DNA from: JANQKX01 sp039028695
Lineage (GTDB): Bacteria > Pseudomonadota > Alphaproteobacteria > Kiloniellales > Kiloniellaceae
NCBI GenBank assembly: GCA_039028695.1
Contig: JBCCHN010000002.1
Coordinates: 46,326 to 110,325 of the forward strand
Direction: 5' to 3'
Length of the DNA stretch: 64,000 nucleotides
The translations under genes and the position numbers were made by a program. Of this stretch, positions 8,826-16,613 are shown one piece after another; the stretch's first letter is position 1; each line of letters starts with the position of its first letter. A model generated the notes under the pieces. That model was not told the DNA's origin. It saw only the letters and a list, made by a program, of their open reading frames with translations, and searched no databases.

Positions 8826-9612
8826 TTATGGCTTTTCCAAGGGTGTTAGGTCATCGCAGGCCAGGCATAGAATTTTAAAGAGCATCTGGGCGCCTACCTG
8901 AAGGGTTTTGGTGGTACCGTCATATTGAGGCGCCACCTCAACCACATCTCCGCCGCTAAAGTCCAGGCCTTTCAGCCCGTAGAAGAGCAATTGGGCTTCC
9001 CGCGGCGTTAGGCCACCCACCTCGGGCGTCCCCGTGCCGGGGGTGAAAGCCGGATCAATGCCGTCCACGTCGAGGGAAAGGTAGACCGGGCCATCGCCCG
9101 CCACCTCGCGCGGTGTCACAGTGGGCGTCGATATGGATCATGCCGACCGGCCGTTCCCGGCCAAGCGCCTTCATGATGGGGTTGGTCTCCGAGTGATCGC
9201 CGCCGGCACTGATTGGCTTTACGCCGGCATCGACCACTTGATGATAAAAGGTCTCGATATCTTCGATGGACTTGTCCAGGCTGTCCCGGCTGCGAAAGGG
9301 AACGTCCCCCACATCCGCCACCCGGTACTGAAAGATCGGTGCCACATCATGGACGTGATGATAGAGACTGATGCGTTCCATGGGCACGCCGATCAGGGCC
9401 ACATTCAGATCCAATAGGTTCGGGGCGCTGGCCTTGGGCGCCCGATAGGGGGCGTCCAACAAAGTGGGGATGCCCGCATAGGGCTTGGTGCGCACCCCGT
9501 CTTCGGAGATAACGTTTCTGGCGACACGGGCGAACGTGGGGTCGAAGATCTCGTTGCCTTGTTCGGTCAAATATTTTTGTCTCAAGCGTTCAAGCTTTTC
9601 CGACGACGCCAT
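8826..9612 (-). pseudogene. agmatinase/ureohydrolase family gene, internally deleted and frameshifted
   Basis: Residues from the ATG at 9612 follow an agmatinase (Mn ureohydrolase): a GVPMERIS block, SAGGDHSETNPIMKAL and HIDAHCDT, which carry the first metal ligands. Directly after HCDT (near 9120) the frame goes out of register. The remaining frame, ending at 8826, resumes with VAGDGPVYLSLDVDGIDPAF and PGTGTPEVGGLT, holding the last two Asp ligands. Intact relatives have roughly 85-90 residues between these blocks. The middle of the gene is therefore missing and the two parts are in different frames. The product cannot be a working enzyme unless the sequence is wrong here. Confidence 0.88.
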
Positions 9613-9728
9613 TGCCCGCTCGATCTCTTAAAGTCATGAAGTGTATTGCAGCTTGGCCGAGTTGGCGTGGTCACGCAAGTAGGCCCGGCTGCCTTGCGCG
9701 GATTGGATCGTTGGCCGAGGATAAAGCT

Positions 9729-10403
9729 ATGAGAAGTTTTGACGAAATTTTTGCCATTGCCGCCGAACGAAAGGGCGGTGCCGCTGCCCTGGAAAAGCTA
9801 TTGGGAAAGCGCAACCCGCCGAACGAGATTGCCGACCAGCCGACCGACCGTTGGCTATCTCAAATGACTAAATGCATTTTTCAAGCCGGCTTTAACTGGC
9901 AGGTGGTGGAGAACAAATGGCCAGGCTTCGAGGCTGCCTTTTTCGGCTTCGATCCGGGCCGTTGTGCCATGTTGCATGATGAGGAGATTGAGCGCCTGGC
10001 CAAGGACAGTCGCATCATCCGCAACCCAGCGAAAATAAAAACGGTGCCGGACAACGCCCAATTTCTCCTAGACTTGGGACGAGAGCACAAAAGCGCCGCC
10101 GAGGCTTTCGCCAAATGGCCGCCGGAAGAATACATCGATCTCTTGGAGCTTATCAAAAAACGGGGTGCGCGCCTGGGCGGCAATACGGGCCAGCGCTTTT
10201 TGCGCATGATGGGCGTGGAGTCCTATATTTTCTCGCCGGATGTCGTGGCCCGTTTAATCGCCGAGGGGGTGGTGGACAAAACGCCCAGCTCGAAACGGGA
10301 TCTGCGTGCCACGCAAGAGGCCTTCAACCGCTGGCGGGCTGAAAGCGGCCGCGGCTTGACCCAGATCAGCCGTGTCCTAGCCTATAGCGTTGGGAGCCAT
10401 TAG
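9729..10403 (+). CDS. DNA-3-methyladenine glycosylase I (Tag-like) family protein
   Basis: 224 aa. The ATG at 9729 has GAGG eight bases upstream; a frame extension to 9612 has no family support. The middle fits the Adenine_glyco family: MTKCIFQAGFNWQVVENKWPGF, then a helix-rich region with RIIRNPAKIKTVPDNAQ. This family removes 3-methyladenine in base-excision repair. The typical zinc-binding Cys and His residues at the ends of E. coli Tag are not evident, so this is a distant paralogue of the group and its substrate is uncertain. It is divergent from the agmatinase pseudogene. Confidence 0.75.
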   Translation: MRSFDEIFAIAAERKGGAAALEKLLGKRNPPNEIADQPTDRWLSQMTKCIFQAGFNWQVVENKWPGFEAAFFGFDPGRCAMLHDEEIERLAKDSRIIRNPAKIKTVPDNAQFLLDLGREHKSAAEAFAKWPPEEYIDLLELIKKRGARLGGNTGQRFLRMMGVESYIFSPDVVARLIAEGVVDKTPSSKRDLRATQEAFNRWRAESGRGLTQISRVLAYSVGSH

Positions 10404-10411
10404 GCCGGTGT

Positions 10412-10435
10412 ATAGCCCTCGAGGCTATTGGACCC
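10412..10435. terminator. possible bidirectional terminator
   Basis: ATAGCC-ctcga-GGCTAT hairpin (10412-10428) between the converging glycosylase and PAS genes, followed on the plus strand by a short CCCTTTT run. The stem is only six pairs, so the call is tentative. Confidence 0.4.
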
Positions 10436-10471
10436 TTTTGCGGTGATCGCGCTCTTTTAGCGGGCGGCGGA

Positions 10472-11215
10472 CTAGGCGTCGGTGATTGTGTGCACCAGGC
10501 CGCGGGCGCCTCGCCATCTGGTCGGGGTCTCGAAAATGGGGACCGCGCTGATTTGTAAGGTCATCGCTTGCCTTTGATGATTGAAGCAGCGAAAGCTTTG
10601 GTAGGAGATCGCGTCCCGAGAGGAAAAGGGATTTACGGGAACACTTTCCAAATCGCACAAAAGTTCGTCGCTGACTTGGCCAAGCAAGTCGGTACTGTCA
10701 AACCCAAGCACCCTATTCTGGGAGAAAAAGGTAAAACTGCCCTGGGCATCGGTTTCCCACGCGAAATCGCCGGCTAGGGAGAGGATGTCCTCGAAACGCC
10801 GCCGGGCATCGATCCAGGATGCGCGCAGCGAGCGCTCCAGCGTAACGTCGCGCCCTAAAAGAAGGGCCGCCGCCCCCTCCGCCCAGGGCAGCACCGCCAT
10901 GTCATAGGCCCGCTGCACATCCATGTCGCCGCTGCGGTGGGACAGCAGGAGCGGATTGATGTGGGCGGCGCGCCCGTGCAGGGCCGACCGGATGGCCTGG
11001 CGTAGGTCTGGGTGCGGCGCACTTCTGAGCGTTTGGCACACCGGTTCGGCGTCTTTGTTGTTGCCCAACACAATGGCGCCGGGGCCGGCGATAATGACCA
11101 CGCCGGGAAAAGACTCAAAGGACCCGCCGGGCGAAAAGAGGCTGGGAATGCTATCCTCAATGATCGCTTTATCGATCAGCGCGCGGGCATTTTTTTGATC
11201 AGCGGGTGAGGGCAT
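10472..11215 (-). CDS. PAS-domain protein, possibly truncated
   Basis: 247 aa, no signal peptide. Two PAS-like stretches are visible: residues about 30-120 and 135-245, the second with FAWETDAQGSFTFFSQ and a PAC-like end (RWRGARGLVHTITDA). In comparable proteins this PAC end leads into a kinase or GGDEF effector, but here a stop follows at once. A further in-frame stop and a weakly similar continuation in another frame suggest a lost C-terminal output domain. It may still work as a ligand-sensing partner. The gene is divergent from dapD across a 255-bp gap. Confidence 0.7.
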   Translation of the reverse strand: MPSPADQKNARALIDKAIIEDSIPSLFSPGGSFESFPGVVIIAGPGAIVLGNNKDAEPVCQTLRSAPHPDLRQAIRSALHGRAAHINPLLLSHRSGDMDVQRAYDMAVLPWAEGAAALLLGRDVTLERSLRASWIDARRRFEDILSLAGDFAWETDAQGSFTFFSQNRVLGFDSTDLLGQVSDELLCDLESVPVNPFSSRDAISYQSFRCFNHQRQAMTLQISAVPIFETPTRWRGARGLVHTITDA

Positions 11216-11382
11216 TAGGTAAAGTAAACCAGGCTCAATTTGGTGGAGGAACAGATTGCCCGAGTCCCTGTTAAAATGGACTTAAATGAAACAAGACATT
11301 GATGGCTTTGCATTTTGAATTATTTGGTGACTTGTGCAGCAAAAAGGGCGCTTTTATTGACCTGCGGGGCGGCGCTCAAGCG

Positions 11383-11411
11383 TTGACAGGCCCGCTAGGC
11401 TCTTGTACCCC
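11383..11411 (+). promoter_or_regulatory. possible dapD promoter
   Basis: A perfect TTGACA -35 lies at 11383-11388. The hexamer 17 bp downstream (TACCCC) is a poor -10, so only the -35 is convincing. The rest of the 11216-11470 gap shows no RNA structure. Confidence 0.35.
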
Positions 11412-11470
11412 CTGCGCCCTAGAGGCGATAAAATTAATTCCATGGTAAAAAAAACATGAAGGGGGCAGCT

Positions 11471-12316
11471 ATGAGCACGTCGGATTTGCAGGCGATCATT
11501 GACCAGGCCTGGGAAGAGCGCGAGCAGGTATCGCCAGCCACACAAGGGCCTGTCCGAGAGGCGGTCGAGGCGGCCCTGACCCAATTGGATGAGGGCAGGA
11601 GCCGGGTCGCTGAAAAAGCCGATGACGGCTGGCAGGTCAATCAGTGGCTCAAAAAAGCCGTGCTGTTGTCCTTTCGCTTAAACGACATGGAACCCATAGC
11701 GGGTGGTCCGGGCGCGGATACCAATTGGTGGGATAAGGTCCCCTCCAAGTTCGAGGGATGGGGCGCCAATCGCTTCCAGGCGGCCGGCTTTCGGGCTGTT
11801 CCCAACTGTATCGTCCGCCGTTCCGCTTACATTGCACCAGGCGTGGTCTTGATGCCCTCTTTCGTCAACCTGGGCGCCTATGTGGATAGCGGCACCATGG
11901 TTGATACCTGGGCCACGGTCGGATCCTGTGCCCAGATCGGCAAGAACTGCCACATTTCGGGCGGTGCGGGCATCGGCGGGGTCTTGGAACCCCTGCAGGC
12001 CGGCCCGGTGATCATTGAGGATAACTGCTTCATCGGCGCTCGGGCCGAAGTCGCCGAAGGGGTGCTGGTGGGAGAGGGCTCGGTTCTCTCCATGGGCGTC
12101 TATATCGGTGCCTCCACCAAGATTATAGATCGGGCCTCGGGCGAGGTTCATATGGGCCAGGTGCCGCCCTATTCCGTGGTTGTCTCGGGCACCCTGCCGG
12201 GCAAGGATCTGCCAAATGGCAGCCCGGGGCCGGGCCTTTATTGCGCTGTCATCGTCAAGCGAGTGGATGAGCGGACACGCTCCAAAACCTCGATCAACGA
12301 GCTGTTGCGGGACTGA
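11471..12316 (+). CDS. dapD: 2,3,4,5-tetrahydropyridine-2,6-dicarboxylate N-succinyltransferase
   Basis: 281 aa. Catalyses succinyl transfer from succinyl-CoA in the lysine/meso-diaminopimelate pathway. The left-handed beta-helix hexapeptides are clear (GVVLMPSFVNLGAYVDSGTM, then GSCAQIGKNCHISGGAGIGG), as is the family's GARAEVAEGV block. The ATG at 11471 follows AAGGGGG; an in-frame ATG 15 bp earlier has no such site. The gene is followed 12 bp later by dapE, the next-but-one step of the same pathway. Confidence 0.97.
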   Translation: MSTSDLQAIIDQAWEEREQVSPATQGPVREAVEAALTQLDEGRSRVAEKADDGWQVNQWLKKAVLLSFRLNDMEPIAGGPGADTNWWDKVPSKFEGWGANRFQAAGFRAVPNCIVRRSAYIAPGVVLMPSFVNLGAYVDSGTMVDTWATVGSCAQIGKNCHISGGAGIGGVLEPLQAGPVIIEDNCFIGARAEVAEGVLVGEGSVLSMGVYIGASTKIIDRASGEVHMGQVPPYSVVVSGTLPGKDLPNGSPGPGLYCAVIVKRVDERTRSKTSINELLRD

Positions 12317-12328
12317 GGCGGTCAGGCC

Positions 12329-13492
12329 TTGTCGGAAGAATTCGATCCGGTTGACTTGACCCGCGCCCTGATCCGTTGTCCCAGTGTGACACCGGTGGAA
12401 GGCGGGGCATTGGACCTGCTGGAAGCACGCCTAAACAAGTTGGGCTTTTCCTGTCGACGCATGATCTTCGAAGACGAAGGCTCGGCACCGGTAGATAATC
12501 TCTACGCCCGCTTGGGGACGAGCGGTCCCAATTTTTGTTATGCAGGCCACACGGATGTGGTGCCTCCGGGGGATCTGACCGCTTGGTCTGTGGACCCCTT
12601 CGAGGGGACGCTGCGGGACGATCGGGTGATCGGGCGAGGCGCAGTGGACATGAAGGGCTCGATCGCTGCCTTTGTGGCTGCCTGTCAGCAATATCTCGCA
12701 GACCAAAATGAGCCCCTGCCGGGTTCTATCAGCTTGCTGATCACCGGGGACGAAGAGGACGCGGCCATCAACGGCACCCGCAAGGTGCTGGCCCGCCTAG
12801 CAGATGAGGGGGAAAGGCTGGACGTCTGCCTGGTGGGGGAGCCTACCAGCAACAGCAATCTCGCAGACATGATCAAGATCGGGCGGCGCGGCAGCTTGAA
12901 TGGGGTTTTGCGGGTGCAGGGTACCCAAGGACATACGGCCTATCCCCAGCTGGCGGATAATGCCGCACACCATCTCGTGCGGATGTTGGGCACTTTGACG
13001 GCCGAGGAGCTGGATCAGGGAAATGACTATTTTCCGCCGTCCAACCTGCAGGTGACCTCCATCGATATCGGCAATCCGGTCAGCAACGTGATCCCTGGTC
13101 AGGCGGAAGCCCGCTTTAACGTGCGCTTTAACAGTGAATACGATAGTCAGGGCATCGTTGACTGGGTTCGGGCCCGTCTGGATGGCGAGGGCGCGGCCTA
13201 CGATTTGGATATTCGGGTGTCCGGCGAATCCTTTCTTTGCCCGCCTGGGCCGTGGAGCGATCTTTTGTCTGGGGCGGTAAAAGAGGTCACGGGGCAGGAT
13301 CCAGAATTGGGCACCACTGGCGGTACCTCGGATGCCCGCTTCATCAAAGATTTCTGTTCCGTGGCCGAGTTAGGCTTGCTGAACGCCACGGCCCATAAAG
13401 TAGATGAGCAAGTGCCGGTGGAAGACTTGAGAGCGCTGACAAACATCTATCTGCGGATCTTGCAGGGTTATTTTTCATCGGCCGGACCATAA
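12329..13492 (+). CDS. dapE: succinyl-diaminopimelate desuccinylase
   Basis: 387 aa M20 metallopeptidase-fold enzyme that removes succinate from N-succinyl-L,L-DAP. Metal ligands are seen in CYAGHTDVVPPGD, RGAVDMKGS, TGDEEDAAINGT and VGEPTS, with the last His in NATAHKVDEQV. The start is TTG at 12329, with GAGGCGG upstream. The gap to dapD is 12 bp, so the two share a transcript. It ends before the SAM-II leader region. Confidence 0.96.
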   Translation: MSEEFDPVDLTRALIRCPSVTPVEGGALDLLEARLNKLGFSCRRMIFEDEGSAPVDNLYARLGTSGPNFCYAGHTDVVPPGDLTAWSVDPFEGTLRDDRVIGRGAVDMKGSIAAFVAACQQYLADQNEPLPGSISLLITGDEEDAAINGTRKVLARLADEGERLDVCLVGEPTSNSNLADMIKIGRRGSLNGVLRVQGTQGHTAYPQLADNAAHHLVRMLGTLTAEELDQGNDYFPPSNLQVTSIDIGNPVSNVIPGQAEARFNVRFNSEYDSQGIVDWVRARLDGEGAAYDLDIRVSGESFLCPPGPWSDLLSGAVKEVTGQDPELGTTGGTSDARFIKDFCSVAELGLLNATAHKVDEQVPVEDLRALTNIYLRILQGYFSSAGP

Positions 13493-13548
13493 AATACCTT
13501 TTTATGTTGTGAATTAAAATATTTGCACAGTTTTTTGTGCGAATTAAC

Positions 13549-13577
13549 TTGACTTGGCAATATGAGGCCAATAGCCT
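13549..13577 (+). promoter_or_regulatory. promoter of the SAM-II leader transcript
   Basis: TTGACT (13549-13554), 17-bp spacer, TAGCCT (13572-13577). The -35 is good and the -10 is weak. It lies about 50 bp before the riboswitch; in between is a small hairpin, AGTCC-gcctaaa-GGACT, ending at 13630. Confidence 0.5.
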
Positions 13578-13630
13578 TTTTGCGGTATAGGGGAGAGATC
13601 TCCACAACGGTTTAGTCCGCCTAAAGGACT

Positions 13631-13689
13631 CGCGGGATTTGATGAGGGCAGCTTGCGGCCGCGTAACCTCCGCTAAAGCGCCACGGGGT
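13631..13689 (+). ncRNA. SAM-II riboswitch (metA motif)
   Basis: The conserved blocks occur in order: CGCGG-GATTTG, then GCTTGCGG-CCGCGTAA, then GCTAAA followed by GGGG. P1 is CGCGG (13631-13635) with CCGCG (13659-13663). The pseudoknot can form between GAGG (13645-13648) and CCTC (13667-13670). SAM-II aptamers are typical of alphaproteobacterial methionine and SAM genes and bind S-adenosylmethionine. Here the downstream genes are an unrecognised 102-aa ORF and then cysH. Confidence 0.85.
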
Positions 13690-13702
13690 TTGACTCCCGT
13701 GG
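13681..13702 (+). promoter_or_regulatory. expression-platform hairpin after the SAM-II aptamer
   Basis: CCACGGG (13681-13687) pairs with CCCGTGG (13696-13702). The left arm shares the GGGG end of the aptamer. No T-run follows, so translational control is more likely than termination. Confidence 0.5.
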
Positions 13703-13736
13703 GCCCATATTTTGGAAACCCATGGAGGAGGTACCC

Positions 13737-14045
13737 ATGCCGATTAGTACCCTTTTTGCCATCCCTTCCTTTGATGTTCGCGCACCTGTGGAGGGCCGTG
13801 CGGACCGCGGGCAGCATCCAAGCGATCCGGCGGCCGAAGCCATGCGGCGTCATCGCCAAAAGTACGATGGAGCGCTCGGGCGTCAAGCCAAGGCAACAGC
13901 CCTTCCAGGCTTTGATCCGGTGTCGCCGGCAATCCGGCCGATTGATTCGGAAGGCAAAATTATATCAGGGACACTTAAAGAATCCAATAAAATGGAACGT
14001 TCAGAGGATCAAATGCGGAGCATGGCTGCTCTTTGGGCCTACTAA
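13737..14045 (+). CDS. uncharacterised 102-aa protein behind a SAM-II riboswitch
   Basis: The ATG at 13737 has one of the strongest ribosome sites in the window (GGAGGAGG, five bases before it). The predicted product is 102 aa, soluble and mixed-charge, with no signal peptide or membrane segment and no family I recognise. It starts MPISTLFAIPSFDVRAP; the middle is rich in charged residues (EAMRRHRQKYDGALGRQ). The first ~70 codons look like local coding sequence and the last ~30 are more AT-rich. Its position right after a SAM-II aptamer implies control by SAM and a link to methionine, SAM or sulfur metabolism. It could be a small enzyme accessory, a transporter regulator or a decayed gene. 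Confidence 0.65.
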   Translation: MPISTLFAIPSFDVRAPVEGRADRGQHPSDPAAEAMRRHRQKYDGALGRQAKATALPGFDPVSPAIRPIDSEGKIISGTLKESNKMERSEDQMRSMAALWAY

Positions 14046-14054
14046 TCCGAACAT

Positions 14055-14094
14055 GGCCCATCGAGTCGGTTTTGTTCGATGGCCTTTATTTGAT
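14055..14094 (+). terminator. terminator or attenuator just upstream of cysH
   Basis: GGCCCATCGA (14055-14064) pairs with TCGATGGCC (14076-14084), nine pairs with one bulged C, followed by TTTATTT. It ends only 14 bp before the cysH start, so it either ends the riboswitch transcript or attenuates cysH. Confidence 0.5.
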
Positions 14095-14107
14095 CAAGAG
14101 TAAAGTC

Positions 14108-14899
14108 ATGTCCCCTTTTCAATATGCCAGTGCAGCCCCTGCGGACACGTTGCCGGAATCCGATGATCGCGCGTTGGAGGCTCGCGTGGAGGCTCTGAAC
14201 GAGTTTTATGCCGGTTCATCCCCGAAAGAGATCATTCAAGGCGTGGTTTGCCAGGACTTTCCTGGCGGTATCGCGGCGGTGTCGTCTTTTGGCGCTGAAT
14301 CCGCGGTTCTTTTGTATTTTATTGCCCAGGTGGCGCCTGATTTGCCGGTGCTGTTTTTGGACACAGGCAAGCACTTTCCCGAGACTTTGGCCTATCGGGA
14401 TCTTTTGATCGGCCACTTGGGCTTGCGTGCCGTTCAGAGCCTGAGTCCGTCGGATCTTCATCTTCGCATTTGGGATCCCGACGGCGAGCTTTGGCGGAAT
14501 GATCCGGATGCCTGTTGCCACGTCAGGAAGGTGGCGCCTTTGGATCAGGCCCTAGAGCCTTTTCAGGCTTGGATCAGCGGTCGCAAGCGTTTTCACGGCG
14601 GCGATCGCATCGAGGTTGAGGTTTTTGACGTGGTGGACGGCCGCATTCAGGTTAACCCACTGGCGGGCCTGTCCTCTCGAGAGATCCAAGCGATCATGAA
14701 GCGGGAAGGCCTGCCGCGGCACCCCCTTTTTGCCGCGGGCTACCAGTCCATCGGATGCGCCACCTGCACCAAGCGGTGTACCACTGGAGAAGGGCATCGC
14801 GATGGGCGCTGGTCGGGTCAGGCGAAAAGCGAATGTGGGATTCACAAGACCCGTTGGGTGCAAAGGGCGCCAGCGCAAGGCGACCTGGCTCAGTCGTAG
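14108..14899 (+). CDS. cysH: adenylyl-sulfate (APS) reductase, assimilatory
   Basis: 263 aa. Reduces activated sulfate to sulfite. The PAPS-reductase fold shows SSFGAESAVLL (phosphate loop) and LDTGKHFPETL. Two Cys pairs, CCHVRK and GCATCTKRC, are the [4Fe-4S] ligands that mark the APS-using rather than PAPS-using type. The catalytic Cys is in the C-terminal KSECGIH. The ATG at 14108 follows AAGAG. In many relatives cysH sits in a cysG-cysI cluster; here it is alone, downstream of the SAM-II leader and small ORF. Its stop overlaps the converging truA stop by 10 bp. Confidence 0.93.
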   Translation: MSPFQYASAAPADTLPESDDRALEARVEALNEFYAGSSPKEIIQGVVCQDFPGGIAAVSSFGAESAVLLYFIAQVAPDLPVLFLDTGKHFPETLAYRDLLIGHLGLRAVQSLSPSDLHLRIWDPDGELWRNDPDACCHVRKVAPLDQALEPFQAWISGRKRFHGGDRIEVEVFDVVDGRIQVNPLAGLSSREIQAIMKREGLPRHPLFAAGYQSIGCATCTKRCTTGEGHRDGRWSGQAKSECGIHKTRWVQRAPAQGDLAQS

Positions 14900-15630
14900 C
14901 TTACCTCGGTGAGGTAAAGGCCATGAGCCGTCGCGCTGGGGCCGGCCTTCCGTCGATCCCGGCTGGTCAGGACCTCTCCCATCATTTCCGGCGGCCATTT
15001 CCCCTGCCCCACCCAGGCCAGGGAGCCAACCATGTTCCGCACCTGGTGATAGAGGAAGGAGCGGGCAGCGGCGATGATAGAAATCTCATCTCCTTCCCGC
15101 GTGACCTCTAACTTATCCAGCGTCTTCATCGGCGAGCGGGCCTGGCAGTCCGCGGCCCGAAAGGCGCTGAAGTCGTGATGCCCTAAAAGAAGATCGGCGC
15201 CGGCCTGCATGGCCCGGGTATTCAAGGCTTTGGGCACGAACCAGGCGCGGCCATGATCTAAGGCGAGCGGCGCCCGGCGGTTGACGATGCGATAGAGATA
15301 GGCCCGCCGCGTGGCGGAAAAGCGGGCATGAAAGTCCTCGTCCACGGCCTCGGCAGTCAGGACCGCAACGGGATGGGGCTTGAGGTGAAAGTTCAGGGCG
15401 TCGCGCACCCGCTGTCCATTGCTGTCCTTTGCCAGGTCCAGGTGGGCGACCTGGCCGGTGGCATGAACCCCCGCATCGGTGCGGCCCGAGCCTTGAACTG
15501 TCGCTGCCTCGCCGCTAAAGGCCAAAACGGCATCTTCCAGCGCGGCCTGGACCGAGGGGCCGTTGTCCTGGCGCTGCCAGCCGACGAAGGGGCCGCCGTC
15601 ATATTCGATGGTCAGCTTGTAGCGGGTCAT
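14890..15630 (-). CDS. truA: tRNA pseudouridine(38-40) synthase
   Basis: 246 aa. Converts U38-U40 in the tRNA anticodon arm to pseudouridine. The catalytic Asp lies in GSGRTDAGVHATGQ; the N-terminal YDGGPFVGWQRQ and the C-terminal FLYHQVRNMVG blocks are typical. It starts 4 bp inside the end of fmt (ATGA overlap) and is the last gene of a def-fmt-truA operon, the common alphaproteobacterial order. Confidence 0.97.
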   Translation of the reverse strand: MTRYKLTIEYDGGPFVGWQRQDNGPSVQAALEDAVLAFSGEAATVQGSGRTDAGVHATGQVAHLDLAKDSNGQRVRDALNFHLKPHPVAVLTAEAVDEDFHARFSATRRAYLYRIVNRRAPLALDHGRAWFVPKALNTRAMQAGADLLLGHHDFSAFRAADCQARSPMKTLDKLEVTREGDEISIIAAARSFLYHQVRNMVGSLAWVGQGKWPPEMMGEVLTSRDRRKAGPSATAHGLYLTEVSYD

Positions 15631-16592
15631 TCCGGCTGCTCGCCCAACGGAGGACCCAGTTGCATACCGGGGCGCAGGTCGGTGCCGCGCAGGAAAGCTT
15701 CCGCCGACATGGCTCCCTTGCCGGCCCGTTGCACCCGCAGCAGGCGCAAGGCCTGTCCGTCGCCGCAGGCCACCGTCAAGCGATTATCCAAGAGATGGCC
15801 GGGTGCACCTTTGCCCTGAACAACGGCGGCCTCTAAGACCTTAATCCGGCCGGGTTGCTTTTTCGTCCCCAGGGCGCCGCAGGCTGTCCAGGCGCCCGGC
15901 CAGGGGGCGAATGCGCGGACCTGGCGCTCCAAGTGGGTTGCGGGCCAGGTCCAGTTCAGGCCGGTTTCCGACTTCGAAATTTTCTCGGCGTAGGTGACGC
16001 CCTCGCCCGCTTGGGGCCGCGGCGTGGGGGCGGTCCCTTCGTTTAGAGCGGTCAAGACCTCAACGATCATTTCCGCGCCCAGGTCGGCAAGGCGGTCATG
16101 CAGGCTGCCCCCCGTTTCATCGGCGCTAATGGGCAGGGCGCTCTGTTTGTGGACCGCCCCTGTATCCAGGCCCTTGTCCATCTGCATGATGGAGATACCA
16201 CTTTCGGGGTCGCCGGCCAAAAGGGCGCGCTGAATGGGGGCGGCCCCCCGCCAGCGGGGCAAAAGGGAAGCATGAATGTTGAGACAGCCCAACCGGGGCG
16301 CGGCCAAGATCGCTTCGGGCAAGAGCAGGCCATAAGCCACCACAACCGCCACGTCCGCGGCTAGGTCTTTAAAGGCGGTTTGCGCTTCCGGATCCTTTAG
16401 GGAGGCGGGCGTGCAAACCGCCCAGCCTTGCGTCTCGGCAAAGGCCTGGACCGGACTCGGCCGGTCCTTTTGGCCCCGTCCCGCGGGGCGGGGAGGCTGG
16501 CAATAGACCGCAGCGATTTCGTGACCCGCTTCGGCCAGGGCGGCCAGGGCCTTGACGGAAAAATCAGGCGTTCCCATGAAAATGATGCGCAT
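15627..16592 (-). CDS. fmt: methionyl-tRNA formyltransferase
   Basis: 321 aa from the ATG at 16592, giving MRIIFMGTPDFSV, the canonical start; an upstream in-frame start at 16607 is unlikely. Transfers the formyl group from 10-formyl-THF to initiator Met-tRNA. The folate-site signature is present as NIHASLLPRWRGAAPIQRA, with SIMQMDKGLDTG following. It is the middle gene of def-fmt-truA, 21 bp after def. Confidence 0.97.
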   Translation of the reverse strand: MRIIFMGTPDFSVKALAALAEAGHEIAAVYCQPPRPAGRGQKDRPSPVQAFAETQGWAVCTPASLKDPEAQTAFKDLAADVAVVVAYGLLLPEAILAAPRLGCLNIHASLLPRWRGAAPIQRALLAGDPESGISIMQMDKGLDTGAVHKQSALPISADETGGSLHDRLADLGAEMIVEVLTALNEGTAPTPRPQAGEGVTYAEKISKSETGLNWTWPATHLERQVRAFAPWPGAWTACGALGTKKQPGRIKVLEAAVVQGKGAPGHLLDNRLTVACGDGQALRLLRVQRAGKGAMSAEAFLRGTDLRPGMQLGPPLGEQPE

Positions 16593-16613
16593 TGGGACGC
16601 CCCCCAAAGGTTC

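Noticed and set aside
13525..13540. Terminator after dapE
   Set aside because: GCACA-gttttt-TGTGC is a short hairpin but no T-run follows it on the plus strand.
13722..13736. Earlier ATG at 13722 for the riboswitch-controlled ORF
   Set aside because: It would place the GGAGGAGG ribosome site inside the coding sequence and leave no ribosome site of its own.
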